Shown here: piece after piece, positions 23,244-35,314 of the stretch
Position numbering within the stretch: the stretch's first letter is position 1
How the letters are laid out: each line of letters opens with the position of its first letter
DNA from: Undaria pinnatifida
Lineage: Eukaryota > Sar > Phaeophyceae > Laminariales > Alariaceae
Assembly (NCBI GenBank): GCA_012845835.1
Contig: JABAKD010000030.1
Coordinates: forward strand, 15,703,210 to 15,767,209
Length of the DNA stretch: 64,000 nucleotides
Reading direction: 5' to 3'
Notes under the pieces: generated by a model
The model's database searches: none
What the model was told of the DNA's origin: nothing
What the model saw: the letters and a program-made list of their open reading frames with translations, nothing else
Translations under genes and position numbers: made by a program

Positions 23244-24428
23244 TCAGCTGTTTGGTGGTCGCCTCAAGGCTCGCCGTAGGCCACGATCGTTTGGAGCAGA
23301 ACGGACCCGTTTCCTCGCGTCTTCCCTATCCTGCCATCGTGCGTTCAACTCCGCTTTCGTCTTCTTGGTCGCACACCAGCCCCTCGGTACTTGTTTGCGC
23401 CGAATAGGGGGCGCTATGTCGGCCACATTCGACAGTAGCGTCTCGTTCAGTAATGAGATCATGTCATCAACGCTTCCGGCATTAGTACCGGGTATTGGGG
23501 AGGCAAGCTGGCCTGCTATCGCGTTTTGGAAATTCATCCGGAGATGCGGGTTCGCCATTAATCTTGGAAGATCAATAGCTCGCCGGCTTTTGATGACTCT
23601 CTTTGGACGATTTGGTGCGATGCGGTCCAAAAGGCGAATAATTCCGTGTACGAGGTTGTGGTCCGACTCAGCGTTCTCCCTGGGTGGGGTCCGCGCAGTG
23701 ACATTACGTACCAATCGTCTCTCCACTTGCCGTGTCAGTATGCAGTCAAGCCTGTCCTGGGCCTTTTCTCGGTTAGGACTCTGAGATGTGTACGATATAC
23801 CACGAGCAGGTGTAGCATAGTACGTGTTGAGGAGGGCGAGTTTGTTATCAGTGGCGTGAATCAATAATCGCTCTCCGTTGTCGTTCAGCTCGTCACGTCC
23901 GTATGCACCCATTACCTTGCTGTCGGCCCACCCGATCCCTTTCATGCCTGTACGAGCATTTGCGTCCATCAGGACAAGGAGGTGGTCCCTTCTGGGTACC
24001 CCCTTGACCACCTCGTCAAGTGAACTCCAAAAGCAATCCTTTTCGCCGGTGCTCTTGTCGAGAGTATGAGAATAGCGTACAATGAAAGACACGCCGCTAG
24101 ATTTCCCTTTGTGTTGGATGCGAGCCTTCATCAATCTAGCGCTGATGCACTCAACCGCGACGTCGCCCTTGTCCATCCCTGCCACGATCGACTCTCTAAC
24201 AGCTAAGCCTACCCCGTGGTTCCCCTTCTTTTCGTGCTTTCCTTCGTCGGCTCCTGAGCAAAACACAACATACCCCGCCGCCGTAAAATCACTTTGTCCA
24301 TTGCGCCTCACCTCCTGCAATCCTATGATATCACAACCTGCGTCCTCGCAAGTCTTCAGTATCACCTCGGCGTGGCCTATGCCGTTCTTGCTCTTGAAAG
24401 CAAGTGCGCGAACGTTGTACGTATCCAC
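23244..24428 (-). pseudogene. LINE endonuclease (EEP/APE-like) domain
   Basis: An unbroken 394-codon frame opens at a GTG (24428); no ATG precedes it in frame, so the 5' end is probably lost or uses an upstream start. Exo/endonuclease/phosphatase signatures are present: TYNVRAL near the N-terminus, DIIGLQEVRRNGQ (catalytic Glu), LLVLMDANARTG (Asp and Asn), DRLDCIL, and ESDHNLV (final Asp-His pair). These are the catalytic residues of the APE-type nuclease that nicks target DNA for target-primed reverse transcription. The frame continues into a linker (PRLMANPHLRMNFQNAIAGQ) before the reverse transcriptase, which is out of frame. Confidence 0.9.
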
Positions 24429-24440
24429 GATGAGTTCCCC

Positions 24441-26053
24441 TACTCTCGACCAAGACCTTGCATTTCAATTTTTTTTTTGGGGTGTTTTTTTGAAAGATTT
24501 CGGGTAATGTCGCTATGGGGGCAAAACGATTACTACAGTATTATTTTTTCTTTCTGGCTCCTTTTTTTGGCCATGCGGTCCAACAGGTCAATCTGTCTAT
24601 TTTTCATCAAGCCTCTGTGGTAATAAGTCATAAGTCAATTGATTTCATATCTGAATTTCAACATTTCTGGGAGGGAAAATCAACGTCACACTTTCCCGCT
24701 AAACAACCCATGTCCGAGTTCACGCCGGGCCTCATGCCAGACGCACATACCCCGGCATTGCTTTCATTGACACGGGTTCCCCACAGCAGTATTTTGTACA
24801 AGTACGTTCTCTCATAGTGGAGCCCGCCCGAAGAATTGACTGACGCACGTAAATGTCAATTGCTTTTTCCCCCATTACTTTTTACCAGCAATCAGCAGTT
24901 ACTACTATGTTGTGCGTCTCAATACGCTGTGTTGTTTTTGGTCCAAACGTCTCTGGCCTAGAAAACGTTTTTCAGCAACGATGAGCGCAGTTTGATCATT
25001 GCGTGCCGAGCCCACTACAATCCACAGACCCGCCTGTTGGATAATTGGTAGCTCATCGGTTCCTGACACCATCATTCACGTCGGTCAGGTGTAGCCAAAG
25101 AAGTACGGTAGGATAAGGATTTCGGTTACCGTCACACCACTATTACAACGCTTCGATTGATGCTCGTGCAACAATGTCACCCGCGGGCATTAGTCGAACG
25201 ATATTTTTGGTAGACGGGTATCAGCGAGAGTTAAATCAGAATAGTGGATATGCCGAAGTATAGTACTGCGTCAAGCCGCGAGACGTTGCGCGCGAAAAAA
25301 ACCCGTTGTTATGCCGCTGAGTCCCTCCCGATGCCATTTTAGTTGGGGGAGAGTATCGTTCGACTTTCCACATCCGTTGCTGCAGGAAATAATGAACTAG
25401 CTCATGTATTATTATCGTATATAGATTACCGGGTTTTGGAGTCCGAGACGAATATAAGTCACTGTGAGATTGTCAGATAATCTTTCGTTTTTGGTTTGCG
25501 AAGCTGTAACATCACCCACATAGGATCCGATAACAGGTGTTCCCGAACGCACCAACGCCTTGTCACCCAGCGTGCAGAACATCGGGGGCCTAGCACTGTT
25601 TTGCTGCTTGACAGGTTACGTCCTTACCCCAGGGCATCAGAAACCGGCAAGGCACGTTTGACGAAAGGCGTGAAGAAGCTCGCACTCATGGTGGATACTG
25701 GAGGACGACGGTTCGGACACGTCCCCAGCGCCTCGTTGGAATGGTACACCAGATCACCTTACGCCGCCATTTTTTTTGTTTTGTGTTGTTTTGTTTATGG
25801 TTGTGTTTTTTTTTATGGGGCGTTGAAAGTAAGAAAAATAAATGGTAGACAGGCATGGGCGCAGCGCCGTCGTTTCGAAGATTATCAGTTATCCGGTGTT
25901 TTCTTTGAGAGAAAAATGTCTAAAGATACATATTTTCTTTCGAAGAAGGACGGGTTTGTGCTTGGGTAGGCCTCTATGAAGTTACTTGAATCGCGAAGAT
26001 GGGTTGTATCCTGGGTGGGCCGGAGGCATAGTAACGATAGTATTGAAACGGTT
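24441..26053. other. No gene recognised
   Basis: AT-rich spacer with T runs at 24470-24495 and 25767-25815. Frames up to 157 codons (25496-25969) lack a proper ATG context or a domain. Nothing is callable. Confidence 0.4.
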
Positions 26054-26236
26054 GCATCCACACCCTCCGATTTCGTTGAGGCTGCCGTTCGGGGAAGGAT
26101 TGGGGACATGGAATCGCTTGCATCAACGCCCTCATATTTCGGTGAGGCTGCTGTTCGAGGAAACATTGGGGATTTGGAATGGCTCGCATCAACGCCCCCA
26201 GGTTTCGTTGAGGGTGTCGTTTCGGAAAAAGAGTAG
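25976..26236 (+). repeat. 66 bp minisatellite, in frame (22-residue repeat)
   Basis: Units start at 26054, 26120 and 26186, each 66 bp, so reading frame is kept. The plus strand reads ASTPSDFVEAAVRGRIGDME, ASTPSYFGEAAVRGNIGDLE and ASTPPGFVEGVVSEKE, then a stop, inside an ATG-started 86-codon frame (25976-26236). This could be the end of a repeat protein or only a minisatellite; the minus strand is also open. No domain was recognised. Confidence 0.6.
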
Positions 26237-26239
26237 GAC

Positions 26240-27088
26240 TGAATTCGGGTTTCTTCGTCGCATTGAGGGATTGACTATGCTGGAGTATCGAGGAAAGTTC
26301 TCAGCTTGCCAGCTTGCCACACCACGCTACTTTGAGGGGCATGGGTGAGTAGGGCAAAGCCTGGATTATACCCTGTGCTTCGGTTAGCGCTGAGAGCGAG
26401 ACTGTTCTGTCGTTCTATCTTGATCGATTCTTCAGTCTGAGTGGTCAATTAAGTTTCTGTTCGGGTCGCGTTGAGTTCATTGAACGTCTCAGTGATGCGC
26501 ACGTATGTTTGCCATCAAATCAATCGCGTGGGATTACTGTGATGACTTGTTACCTTGCGGTAATTGCTTTTGAGTGGCAAAGTGTTTGGTTTGCTAATAA
26601 AAAGCAGGGTGGGCCAATGTGGTAATACGTCATGAGTCAATTGATAATTTTAATAAAGATGAGCCAAAATTTTATAACGTAAGTTGATAGTTCAGGTTCG
26701 GAATAGATCCAAGGAAAAGGTTAAGACACCTACATACGCGTACCTGGTGTTGGAGTTGACCTACGCTCGTAGTCGTGGGTAGATCTTGGAGTAGGATATG
26801 AATCTATCTGGGTAGCTGAAATAATCACGTTTTTTTGGTAGGTGGGAAGGTCGTCGTTGGGTACTACGTAGATTCGAGGAAGAAGTTGAGAAGAATATGA
26901 AGTCGTGGTGCAGAACTGATTGCCAGCAAGTAGTTGTAAGGTCGGTAAGTTTTGAGAGCAGATTTCCCGGGGTTTGTCGTGGTTGCTCTTTCATGTCAGA
27001 AGCTCGCTGGGTGTCGCTTGGAGCCGTCTCGAGCCGATGCACGATATGGCAAGCCACCGGGGTCGGGTGAGACTGATGTAAGCGAGTA
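26240..27088. other. No gene recognised
   Basis: A spacer without a recognisable gene. A minus-strand frame at 26761-27057 is Ser/Thr/Arg-rich with no domain. Confidence 0.35.
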
Positions 27089-27487
27089 TCAGGCGAAAGC
27101 AGTCAGTATGTGACGGATTGGTAGGCGGACAACAGCAGTGAAGAAGGATAAAGGATGCTCAACTACACACGATCCATCAATCATATTCCTTGACCAGTTC
27201 TCGAAGCCAGAACAAGCATATATTTCGTCAGATGGAAAAACCTGCAGATATTGTATGGAATGAGTTTGGACAGCTAGCGAGCATACAGCAGTCTCGCGAG
27301 TGAGATTCACCAGACCGCGTGAGCCGAGTCCAATTCTTATTACACCTCGATCAACATTGTCCAACAAGCACGATTGACCTTCGATATCGAGATAGAGACA
27401 ACCCATGGTCACTGTTCTTCGCTCCGAGGTCACATGAGTGTAGGTGACGGCGCTGAAGAGTTCAGCTCGATCCATGCCGTAGGGCAT
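27089..27487 (-). CDS. Hypothetical protein
   Basis: An ATG-started frame of 132 codons with natural composition, including GVIRIGLGSRGLVNLTRE and SIQYLQVFPSDEIYACSGF. I do not recognise a family, membrane segment or signal peptide. There is no neighbour or splice context to support it. It may be an exon, an old transposon piece or chance. Confidence 0.3.
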   Translation of the reverse strand: MPYGMDRAELFSAVTYTHVTSERRTVTMGCLYLDIEGQSCLLDNVDRGVIRIGLGSRGLVNLTRETAVCSLAVQTHSIQYLQVFPSDEIYACSGFENWSRNMIDGSCVVEHPLSFFTAVVRLPIRHILTAFA

Positions 27488-28227
27488 GAAAGGCTGCTTG
27501 GGTTGTCCCGTGGTCTTCCGTCACATCCTCTCAAAATTCTGTTTTTCACCCGTTGGGAGACGATAGAGATTTTTTGTCTCAGTTTTCTACACACCAGCCG
27601 CTAATATGCGCTTTTAACAGAAGAAGCCTGATCGGCGCCCGCCACAAATCACCGGCTGTAGAGGGAGCGCTGTACACCAAGGGGGGGTCGGAGCCTCTAA
27701 CGAACTCGCCACGTTCAGAGTTCGCGACGCTCTCGTTGATTTCGTTGAACGAAGTGTGTGGAAAACACACAGTAACGGTGCGTCTAATCCACGACCTGCT
27801 TGAGACTTTCTCAAGCGGATGTCGGCCAAGATCGCCGCGAGAAAAACGATTTTGTCCTGAATTCTAGAAAGTTTCAAAAACAAAATTTACAGATTTGGGC
27901 CCATAGGCGACAGTCCAGGCAAAGTTTGGCTGGGATGTTCGCGAATATCAAAGTTTTTGCCTTGCATTGTTACCGGTCTGAGTACGACCGATCGCACATA
28001 TTGTACAAGTGTGTACGTATATACAGGTGCACGTCGCCAGTGCAAGCGTTATTTCTCTCATCATTGTGATGTACTGCTGTACCGCACACCTGCCAAACTA
28101 TTGATTTCGGACGAAACTCTTGGCATTTCTTTGAATTTCAATTTTCTGTTTGTGTCGGATGGAAAAATTGCAACTCCTTCCCTTCCCTACCCGAGGCATG
28201 GGTCGCCGGCACCCATGTTGGGCCCTT
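27488..28227. other. No gene recognised
   Basis: Around 27640-27770 several frames on both strands are open at once (for example SERGEFVRGSDPPLVYSAPS on the minus strand). No domain was recognised. Confidence 0.35.
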
Positions 28228-28690
28228 GTAAAACAAAAATACACTCCAGCTGTGAGATCGAAGATTTTGTCGAAACTCTTCTTTGCAAGCTGTTTGTATT
28301 GCTCCGATCGCGCGTATTACGGGTTGTGTGTCCTCATTAAGGATATAGGTCGGCGACTCCCCTCGCAACTACAGTGTAGCTTGTACCAGGGTCAACAGGG
28401 TGATGCTAGTCAGTCTGTGCGCGCAAACTATAAAACCCGTATTTGAGGGGAACAAACTCTGACACCTCCTGTGTGGAAGGAAATGCACCAGTTCGTCGAG
28501 CGTATCCTGTAAGAAGTCGTATAACCGGTGAGGGAAGGGCGGAGTTTTTAAGGGCGTGGGGGCCTGGGTTTGAACAAGAGGGAGCGCGGGGGGTGGGGCC
28601 GGCGGGGGCGGGCGGGGCAGCTCCATATGTGCGCGGAAACTATAGATCCTTTAAGGGGACAAATCTGACGCTTGTGAAAGGAATGCTATA
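28228..28690 (+). repeat. Modular interspersed repeat copy
   Basis: Starts AAAATACACTCCAGCTGTGA, passes TCGAAACTCTTCTTTGCAAG, GATATAGGTCGGCGACTCCC, ACTATAAAACCCGTATTTGA and AACCGGTGAGGGAAGGGCGG, and ends in a G-rich stretch (28585-28620) and a second GCGGAAACTATAGATCC module. It is the most complete single copy of the family. A (TA)n run lies at 28686-28700. Confidence 0.8.
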
Positions 28691-29129
28691 TATATATATA
28701 GAATTATTCTTTATTTTGACGGGACAGGAATTTGGTCAAGAGTTTTTTTCGTCTCAGCCTCAGTATGGGATTCTCCGAACTGGAATTTCTGGGTCAAACC
28801 GCTTCGTTCGAGCGCCGTCTTCGGGGGGGAGCTCCAACGCCCATCGACCTGCCTTACCTGTTCTGCACCTCGACGTGAACGCGAATAGACGCTGAGCGAG
28901 ACAACCGAGAAGTTGCAAAAATATTGTATTTTGAGGAGGTAATCTCGAGGCTTCGGTTGTATCTTGACGTCTGCAGCGTCTGAAGAGCGTGATGACTTCC
29001 CAAAATTGGCATCTTTTTCAAACGGTAGTTGCTACAGTTTGGAATTTTGCGGTGGTATACTCTCGAGCGTTTGTTTTGTTTGACTGACGTCTGCAGGGCT
29101 TAAGCGTTTGTTTTGCTTGACGTCTGCAG

Positions 29130-30240
29130 GGCTTGAATGACTAAAACACGGGAAAGTTGTGAAGAATGCAATGCAAAAATATTAAAAAGGCTGCAAGACA
29201 AACAAGATACGTCCACAAGAACGCGTGTTATACTAGCAGTGGATCGCTCTAGTTCGTCTTTTTACATTGCATTTGATGCTGTTGATTGAAGCGTTTCTCA
29301 TTTTGAGCGTGCTTGGTCTGCACGTCAACCTGATATAGGCTCAAAATCGTTTTTTCGCGCGACCTATTATGCAAACAACGTTTGCAGAGCTTGAGCGAAT
29401 AAAACATGGAAAAATGTTTTTCAACTGCCGCTTTAAATGGCATAATTTCCAAATTGACGTAGTTTGCAAACTCCTCTCCCAGGCAACCTGATATAGGCTC
29501 AAAATCGTCTTTTTCGCGACGTATGATGCTAATAGCTAGCCAAATTGCGGCCGCGTAAATGATTGGGAGTTTAGTTAGGCTTTGACTCAATAGGGCTAAT
29601 GTTTTTCGGGCGACCTATTTGTAAGTAACTAGCCAAATTGCGGTTGTTTTGCTTGGCGTCTGCAGGGCTTTAGCAACTAAAACACGGGAAATTGGGAGTT
29701 GTGAAGAATGCGACGCAAGAAGATTTGAAAGGCTGCAAGACGTTCAAGACACGTCCACAAGAACGCGTGTTATACCAGTAGTAGATCGCTCTAATTTGTC
29801 TTGCTACATTGCGTCTGGTGCTGTTGAATAAGTATTTATGTTTTTGAGCGTGCTTGGTCTGCACGTCAACCTGGTATAGGCTCAAAACCGTTTTTTTTGC
29901 GCGACCTATTATGCAAATGACGTCTGCACAGCTTGAACGAATAAAACATGGGAACATTATTTCGTCAACTGGCGCTTTAAATGTCATAATTTCCAAATTG
30001 ACATGATTTGCAATCTCCTCTCCCAGGCAACCTGATATAGGCTCAAAATCGTTTTTTTGCGCGACGTATGATGCAAATAGCTAGCCAAATTGCGACCGTG
30101 TAAATATTTGCGATCCTAGTTAGGCTTTGACCCAATAGGCCAATGTTGTTTGGGCGACCTAATATGCAAGTATCTAGCCAAACTGCGACCGACCGCGTAA
30201 ATAATTGCGAGATCGTTAGTTAGGCTTTGACCCAATAGGC
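29130..30240. repeat. Complex satellite, left block
   Basis: The motif CAACCTGATATAGGCTCAAA, followed by a T run and CGCGACCTATTATGCAA, occurs at about 29326, 29484, 29867 and 30028. A second motif (ACACGTCCACAAGAACGCGT) occurs near 29209 and 29750, giving a higher-order period of about 540 bp. Apparent 60-110 residue frames here are repeats of one another and not genes. Confidence 0.8.
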
Positions 30241-31122
30241 GAATGAATGGAATCGGGATTTCAGCCTCTTATTTCGGGGTCGCATAAGCGACCAGGAAGA
30301 AGAGGTGATAATGCGGACAAGAATCCATGGAACAGACATGAAAAGAAAAACAAACGATAGTAGTTGTGAATAATGTGTATAATTTCGGGTGAATACGCAC
30401 ACGAAAAAATAATATGTGATAAAAATACTAATAGTATACGCGCCAACAATGTACAACAACGACGGACGACTTACAAAAAGAAATAAACAAATAACGCGTG
30501 AGTGAGCGATGGCGTGCTTTTTGTACACGTACATGCATATACTACGACATCTGCGAAAGGTTCCCTACGGCCGGGAACGAACGCGGGGATACAATTTGAG
30601 GGTATAAAATTTCTAGACGGACACCCTTTATAAACAAATAAAAAAACCCTACGAGTAAATGTTGCCGCAAACGCGTACGCTGGGCAAGAGACATAATCGA
30701 TAATTGGCGGCGATTTCGGCTTTGGGATTACTCCGCAAATGTGTATCCGAGAACAGGCCGGCGCATGAGCGATTGCGTGTTCTTCATACATGTGTATCAC
30801 TATATATACGAATAAGGTATCTTCAAGGCTGTCTTCGACAATGTACCCCAGTCCGCCCCCCCCCCCCCCCTCAAATCACAACCACACCACCACCTTTCAC
30901 ACCCACATGTGTATCGCTCCCCCAAGCCTTTTCCCTACCGGTGTTATGTCAGCTCTGTCCCGACACTCTCCTGATAAAAGCAAAAATCCCGACAACCAAG
31001 AGTGGCGCACGGTGAGGGCGTTCAGACGACCGCAGACCGTGGGCAACCTATGTGATGAAATATCAATAGGATTTCAGCCTTTTTTAACGGGGTCGCATAA
31101 TAAGCGACCAAGAGGCGATTAC
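30241..31122. mobile_element. Segment with terminal direct repeats interrupting the satellite
   Basis: The satellite breaks off near 30240 and resumes near 31122. The edges are direct repeats of about 55 bp: GGATTTCAGCC(T)CTTATTTC...GGGGTCGCATAAGCGACC at 30253-30312 and GGATTTCAGCCTTTTTTAAC...GGGGTCGCATAATAAGCGACC at 31069-31122. The interior has a C run (30857-30869) and no recognisable gene. It may be a short LTR-type insertion or an alternative satellite unit. Confidence 0.45.
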
Positions 31123-31990
31123 TTTGAGCGTGCTTGGCCTGCACGTCAACCTGATATAGGCTCAAAATCGTTTTTCTGCGCGACCTATTATGCAAATAAC
31201 GTCTGCAGAGCTTAAACGAAAACATTATTTCGAGCGTGCTTGGTCTGCACGTCAACCTGATATAGGCTCAAAATCGTTTCTTTGCGTGACCTATTATGCA
31301 AATAACGTCTGCAGAGCTTTTACGAATGAAACATGACAACACGTTTTTTCAAATAAATAGCCTTTTACGTGACACCATTTCCAAATTGACGTAATTTGCA
31401 AACTCCTCTCCCAGGCAATCTGATATAGGCTCAAAATCGTTTTTTTTCGCGACGTATGATGCTAATAGCTAGCCAAACTGCGACCGCGTAAATGATTGCG
31501 AGCTTAGTTAGGCTTTGACCCAATAGGGGACAATGTTTTTCGCGCGACCTATTATGCAAGTAACTAGCCAAATTGCGGTTGTTTTGCTTGGCGTCTGCAG
31601 GGATTGAACGACTAAAACACGGGGAAATTGGGAGTTGTGAAGAATGCGATGCAAGAAGATTAGAAAGGCTGCAAGACGAACAAGACACGTCCACGAGAAC
31701 GCGTGTTATACCAGTCGCAGATCGCTCTAACTTGTCTTGTTACATTGGGTCTGGTGCTGTTGAAGTGCTTCTCATTTTGAGCGTGCTTGTTCTTCATGTC
31801 AACCTGGTATAGGCTCAAAATCGTTTTTTTTGCGCGACCTATTATGCAAACAACGTCTGCAGAGCTTGAACGAATAAAACATGAGAAAAGTTTTTTCAAC
31901 TGGCATTTTATATAACATTATTTCCAAATTGACATAATTTGCAATCTCCTCCCCCGGGCAACCTGATATAGGCTCAAAATAGTTTTTCAT
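31123..31990. repeat. Complex satellite, right block
   Basis: Continues the same units, with CAACCTGATATAGGCTCAAA or a one-base variant near 31147, 31253, 31416, 31800 and 31959, and the ACACGTCCACGAGAACGCGT unit near 31685. Confidence 0.8.
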
Positions 31991-32514
31991 GTACCCTATC
32001 TACCAGATAGCAATAACAGGTAGCAGCACTATAATAGCGTTCGAGAAATAGAATGACGAAAGCAGTGACACCGTGTTTCACGCCTAGAATACCGTCAGCA
32101 AGTCTCTCCACGATCAGAATATACACACACAGACAGTGGCTCTGCGAGGCTCGGATCTAGACACTATCATGCATGGTGTAGCAGAAGCTGGCTCAGTGCG
32201 CGCCTCTCAGGGGCCACGTAGATAACATGCCGCATACATGACCACCCCCTTGCTGGCCCTGGATGCTAGTTGAATAAAAAAACATCTAGAAACACGCTCG
32301 AAACGTCTTTTCGTGGCCAGGCTAGAGGACCAGTCTGCGTGGGCTCGGAATCGGATTCACGAAAGAAACGGCAGAAGCAAGTAGTCCAGTGTTACTCTAT
32401 ATCGATTTCTTGGCATTACTTCACATTCTTCACGCGTAGACTATGTGTTGTGTGGTAATGGTAGTGAATCGAACACGTCGAAGTGTTGCCTTGCCCTACG
32501 CATGCGGAGCTCTT
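31991..32514. other. No gene recognised
   Basis: A spacer between the satellite and the next modular repeat. No coding or RNA signal is visible. Confidence 0.35.
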
Positions 32515-33370
32515 GTAAAAAGAAAAATATACTCCAGCTGTGAGATCGAAGCTTTTGTCGAAACTCATCTTTGCAAGCTGCGTGTGATACTACGATCGCG
32601 CGTATTACGGGTTGTGTGCCCTAATTAAGGATATAGGTCGGCGACTCTCCTTGGCTGTACAGTGTAGCTTGTACCAGGGTCAACAGGGTGGTGTTAGTCA
32701 CTCTGTGCGGGGAAACTATAAAACCCGTATTTGACGGGGGCAACATCTAACAGCTGTGGAAGGAAATGCATCAGTTTGTCGAGTGTATCCTGCAAGTAGT
32801 ACAACCAATGAGGAGAGAGCGGAGTGTTCGAAGGGGTGGGGGGGGGGTTGAGGGGGGCGGGGGGGGATTTCCAACAGCTTCAGGTCGCATAGATCTAGGG
32901 ACTTGCTATACACGTGGTGCTAGGTCTAGGCTATGGTGCGGGTGGTGAGGAAGGAGGGGGCGTTGGGAGGGGGGGGGAGGGGGGGGGATTAATTGGAGCT
33001 ACGGCGTGGATGACTAAAAATATCATGAGGTGATATCAACTGCCTGATAGTGTTTATAACTCTGGCACATTTTGATTTTAGGTGCGGCGTTTGAACAAGA
33101 GGGAGCGGGGAAAAAAAGGGCGGGCGGGTGGGGGGGGCGGAAATGAATTGGAGCTACGGCATGGATGGCTATAAAGATAATGAGGTGATATTAGCTGCCT
33201 GATAGTGATTCCTATTCTGGCATATTTTGATTTTAGGTGGGGCGTTTGAACAAGAAGAGGGATCGGGGGGGGGGGGAGACGGGCGGGATAACTCAACAAT
33301 ATGTGCGCAGAAACTATAAATAATTTAAGGGGACAAATCTGAGGTTGTAGAAGGGATGCATCAGTTTATA
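32515..33370 (+). repeat. Modular G-rich interspersed repeat array
   Basis: Starts AAAATATACTCCAGCTGTGA and contains the same ordered modules as 11185-12510: CTCATCTTTGCAAGCTGCGT, GAAACTATAAAACCCG, CACGTGGTGCTAGGTCTAGG, then two copies of a GAGGTGATAT...TGATAGTG...TTTTGATTTTAGGTG module (33015-33100 and 33180-33245). G runs lie at 32838-32875, 32968-32990 and 33270-33280. Confidence 0.75.
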
Positions 33371-35314
33371 TCCGAAATTTTTTCCGTCAGAATATTGAAA
33401 ATCCTGCGGAAAAATTCGATGGTCACGCCTGTAAATGACCTTGTTGCTACGAAAGCCTCTGTCAGAAAATTAAAAAATCTGAGGAAAAAAAGTCAAATAT
33501 TACGACCGAAATTTGCCTTACCGTTTCAAAATCTCCATCAGATACTAGATACTTGGGGATCTGGGGAAAGAAATGGATTTGGGCCGGGAGCGTAGGAATC
33601 ACGAAGGGTGCATCCTATGCAGAAAACACTACCACAGTTAGTACCCTGAGGAGCGTTGTGCGTGTGCGCGACGCGGTCAAATATTGATGGGTGTGGGAAC
33701 GGGGAACGCACAGGCGACACATTTCTAGATCGCGGTGTTTCTGGCGGGGAAGCAGCAGGGTTAACCTGGTGTATCGCAGTCAGATGTACTCAAGGCGACA
33801 TGATCTACAAGATTTTTGGTAAGGAGGGTTTCTCTTCTGTGCATCGAATACTTGGTGCAACGCGTGCTATGCCTGCGTCAAATGGGCCTACTGGTGTGCG
33901 CGCGTATAGCGACAAGCTGTAGGCGTCCAGATCTGCTATTGTCTCGTAGGGGGGCGTCGACAACTTTTTTGTAAGTCTCTTCGGGTCAGCCCAGGGATTG
34001 TTCTCTTAATCTACATAGGCATCGGGCGAGAGTTCAAAAAGGAGATCATGCAGGAGCATTGTGTCCACATCATGGTCGAGCAACATCATCCTAAAGGGAT
34101 TCAACCAGTGTGTGTCCCACAGAGGTCGCGGTGCTACGCGCGCGCGTCGTCTACTACGTAGTCGCGCAAAGCGAAGAGAGCGCACGCGAGCATATACACG
34201 AGGGGACGTAGGAAGGGAGGAGCGGAGGCAAAAGTAATGCACTCTAAAAACACTATGAAAAAATTGAATGCACTCTAAAAACACTATGAAAAGATTGACT
34301 CAGGTATAAGACCAAACAAAAAAGGGAAAACAAGGATGCTTACACGTAGGGACGGAGAAGAAAGGAGCTGGGATGAACGAGTAGCTGGCTGGTGGCTGCC
34401 TCAACAAGAAGAAAATAACTGCCGACGACGTCAAATATTAAGGTTTTTGCCTTGCGGGGTCCTTGTCGATATATGATCCTCAGAAGGGACAGGTGTGTCT
34501 ATCGCGAGACCACAACTGACAGCAGATTAAAATCCAGGTAGGTAGTAGATTCTCTTATTGTTGTCGAGCAAGGCTTGCTGATTTAGGTCAGGATACAAGA
34601 GTGATCTAGAGGGGGGGGGGAAGGAGGGGGGGGGTGGAAGCTTAACTCTGGCCAAGCTCCAAATACCGGTTCTCGTACTGGCAAGGGATCCAAAGCGTCA
34701 TGCCAAACGTCACCCCTGACGTAACTCCTGAGCGCAAGCTGCTATCCGCCTACGAAGGACACTTCTACAAGTTCACGCTGACGTGCTGCATACTTTAAAT
34801 AGAAGTAAAGACCCACCCCTAACACAGCCAATCGCATCGAGTCTCAGTGCTCTTCTAAGAGCCATCCTGCCCATAAATGCGGGCACGCAGTTGGGTTGTC
34901 TGGACCAAGCAGCGCGGGGCGTGGCTCAAGGCAGGATGATACTATTGTTATACTCGTACTGAGCAGATTCCCTGACTCATTATAGTGTCGTGCTATACCA
35001 TTCCTAGATCACACGACAGTGTTTCTAAATCGCACCACCATTCCGAATCACACGATTGTTGAATAGCAGAAATCAGACCTTATTAGATGGGCGGTTGATC
35101 TATTGCTCATTTATCAAAATGGTACATACAGAGTAGCACACTACTGTAACAAATGTTCGATGAACCCCTAACGCAAAAATGTCGATGCCGTGCAATACCT
35201 CCGTGACAGTTTTTCCCGGAAATAATCACGGTCATATGATTTAGCCTAATATGCTGGGAACACTATTATTACATGTATATACCCGGAGATGCCCCCACCG
35301 AAATATTTTTCAAG
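33371..35314. other. No gene recognised
   Basis: Two coding-like frames were noted: 33656-33922 plus (RGVSGGEAAGLTWCIAV) and 34006-34284 minus (PLWDTHWLNPFRMMLLDHD). Neither has a recognised domain. A 31 bp direct duplication (AATGCACTCTAAAAACACTA...) lies at 34238-34300. A G-rich stretch lies at 34611-34635. The last 300 bp abut the copia LTR. Confidence 0.35.

Larger units (their letters stand above)
20830..24440 (-). mobile_element. Decayed LINE (non-LTR retrotransposon)
   Basis: On the minus strand an apurinic-type endonuclease (24428-23244) is followed by reverse transcriptase (about 23133-21430), then a C-terminal region, and ends in the C/T tract 20842-21177 (G/A on the element strand). 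This is the ORF2 layout of endonuclease-bearing LINEs. Reading needs several frameshifts and stops. No ORF1 was found upstream of 24440. The C-terminal segment shares LKAEVIETLLYG with the truncated copy at 9.6-10.4 kb, so both belong to one family. Confidence 0.88.

Noticed and set aside
29130-31990. CRISPR-like array
   Set aside because: Units are long, of unequal length and without unique spacers; it is a eukaryotic satellite.
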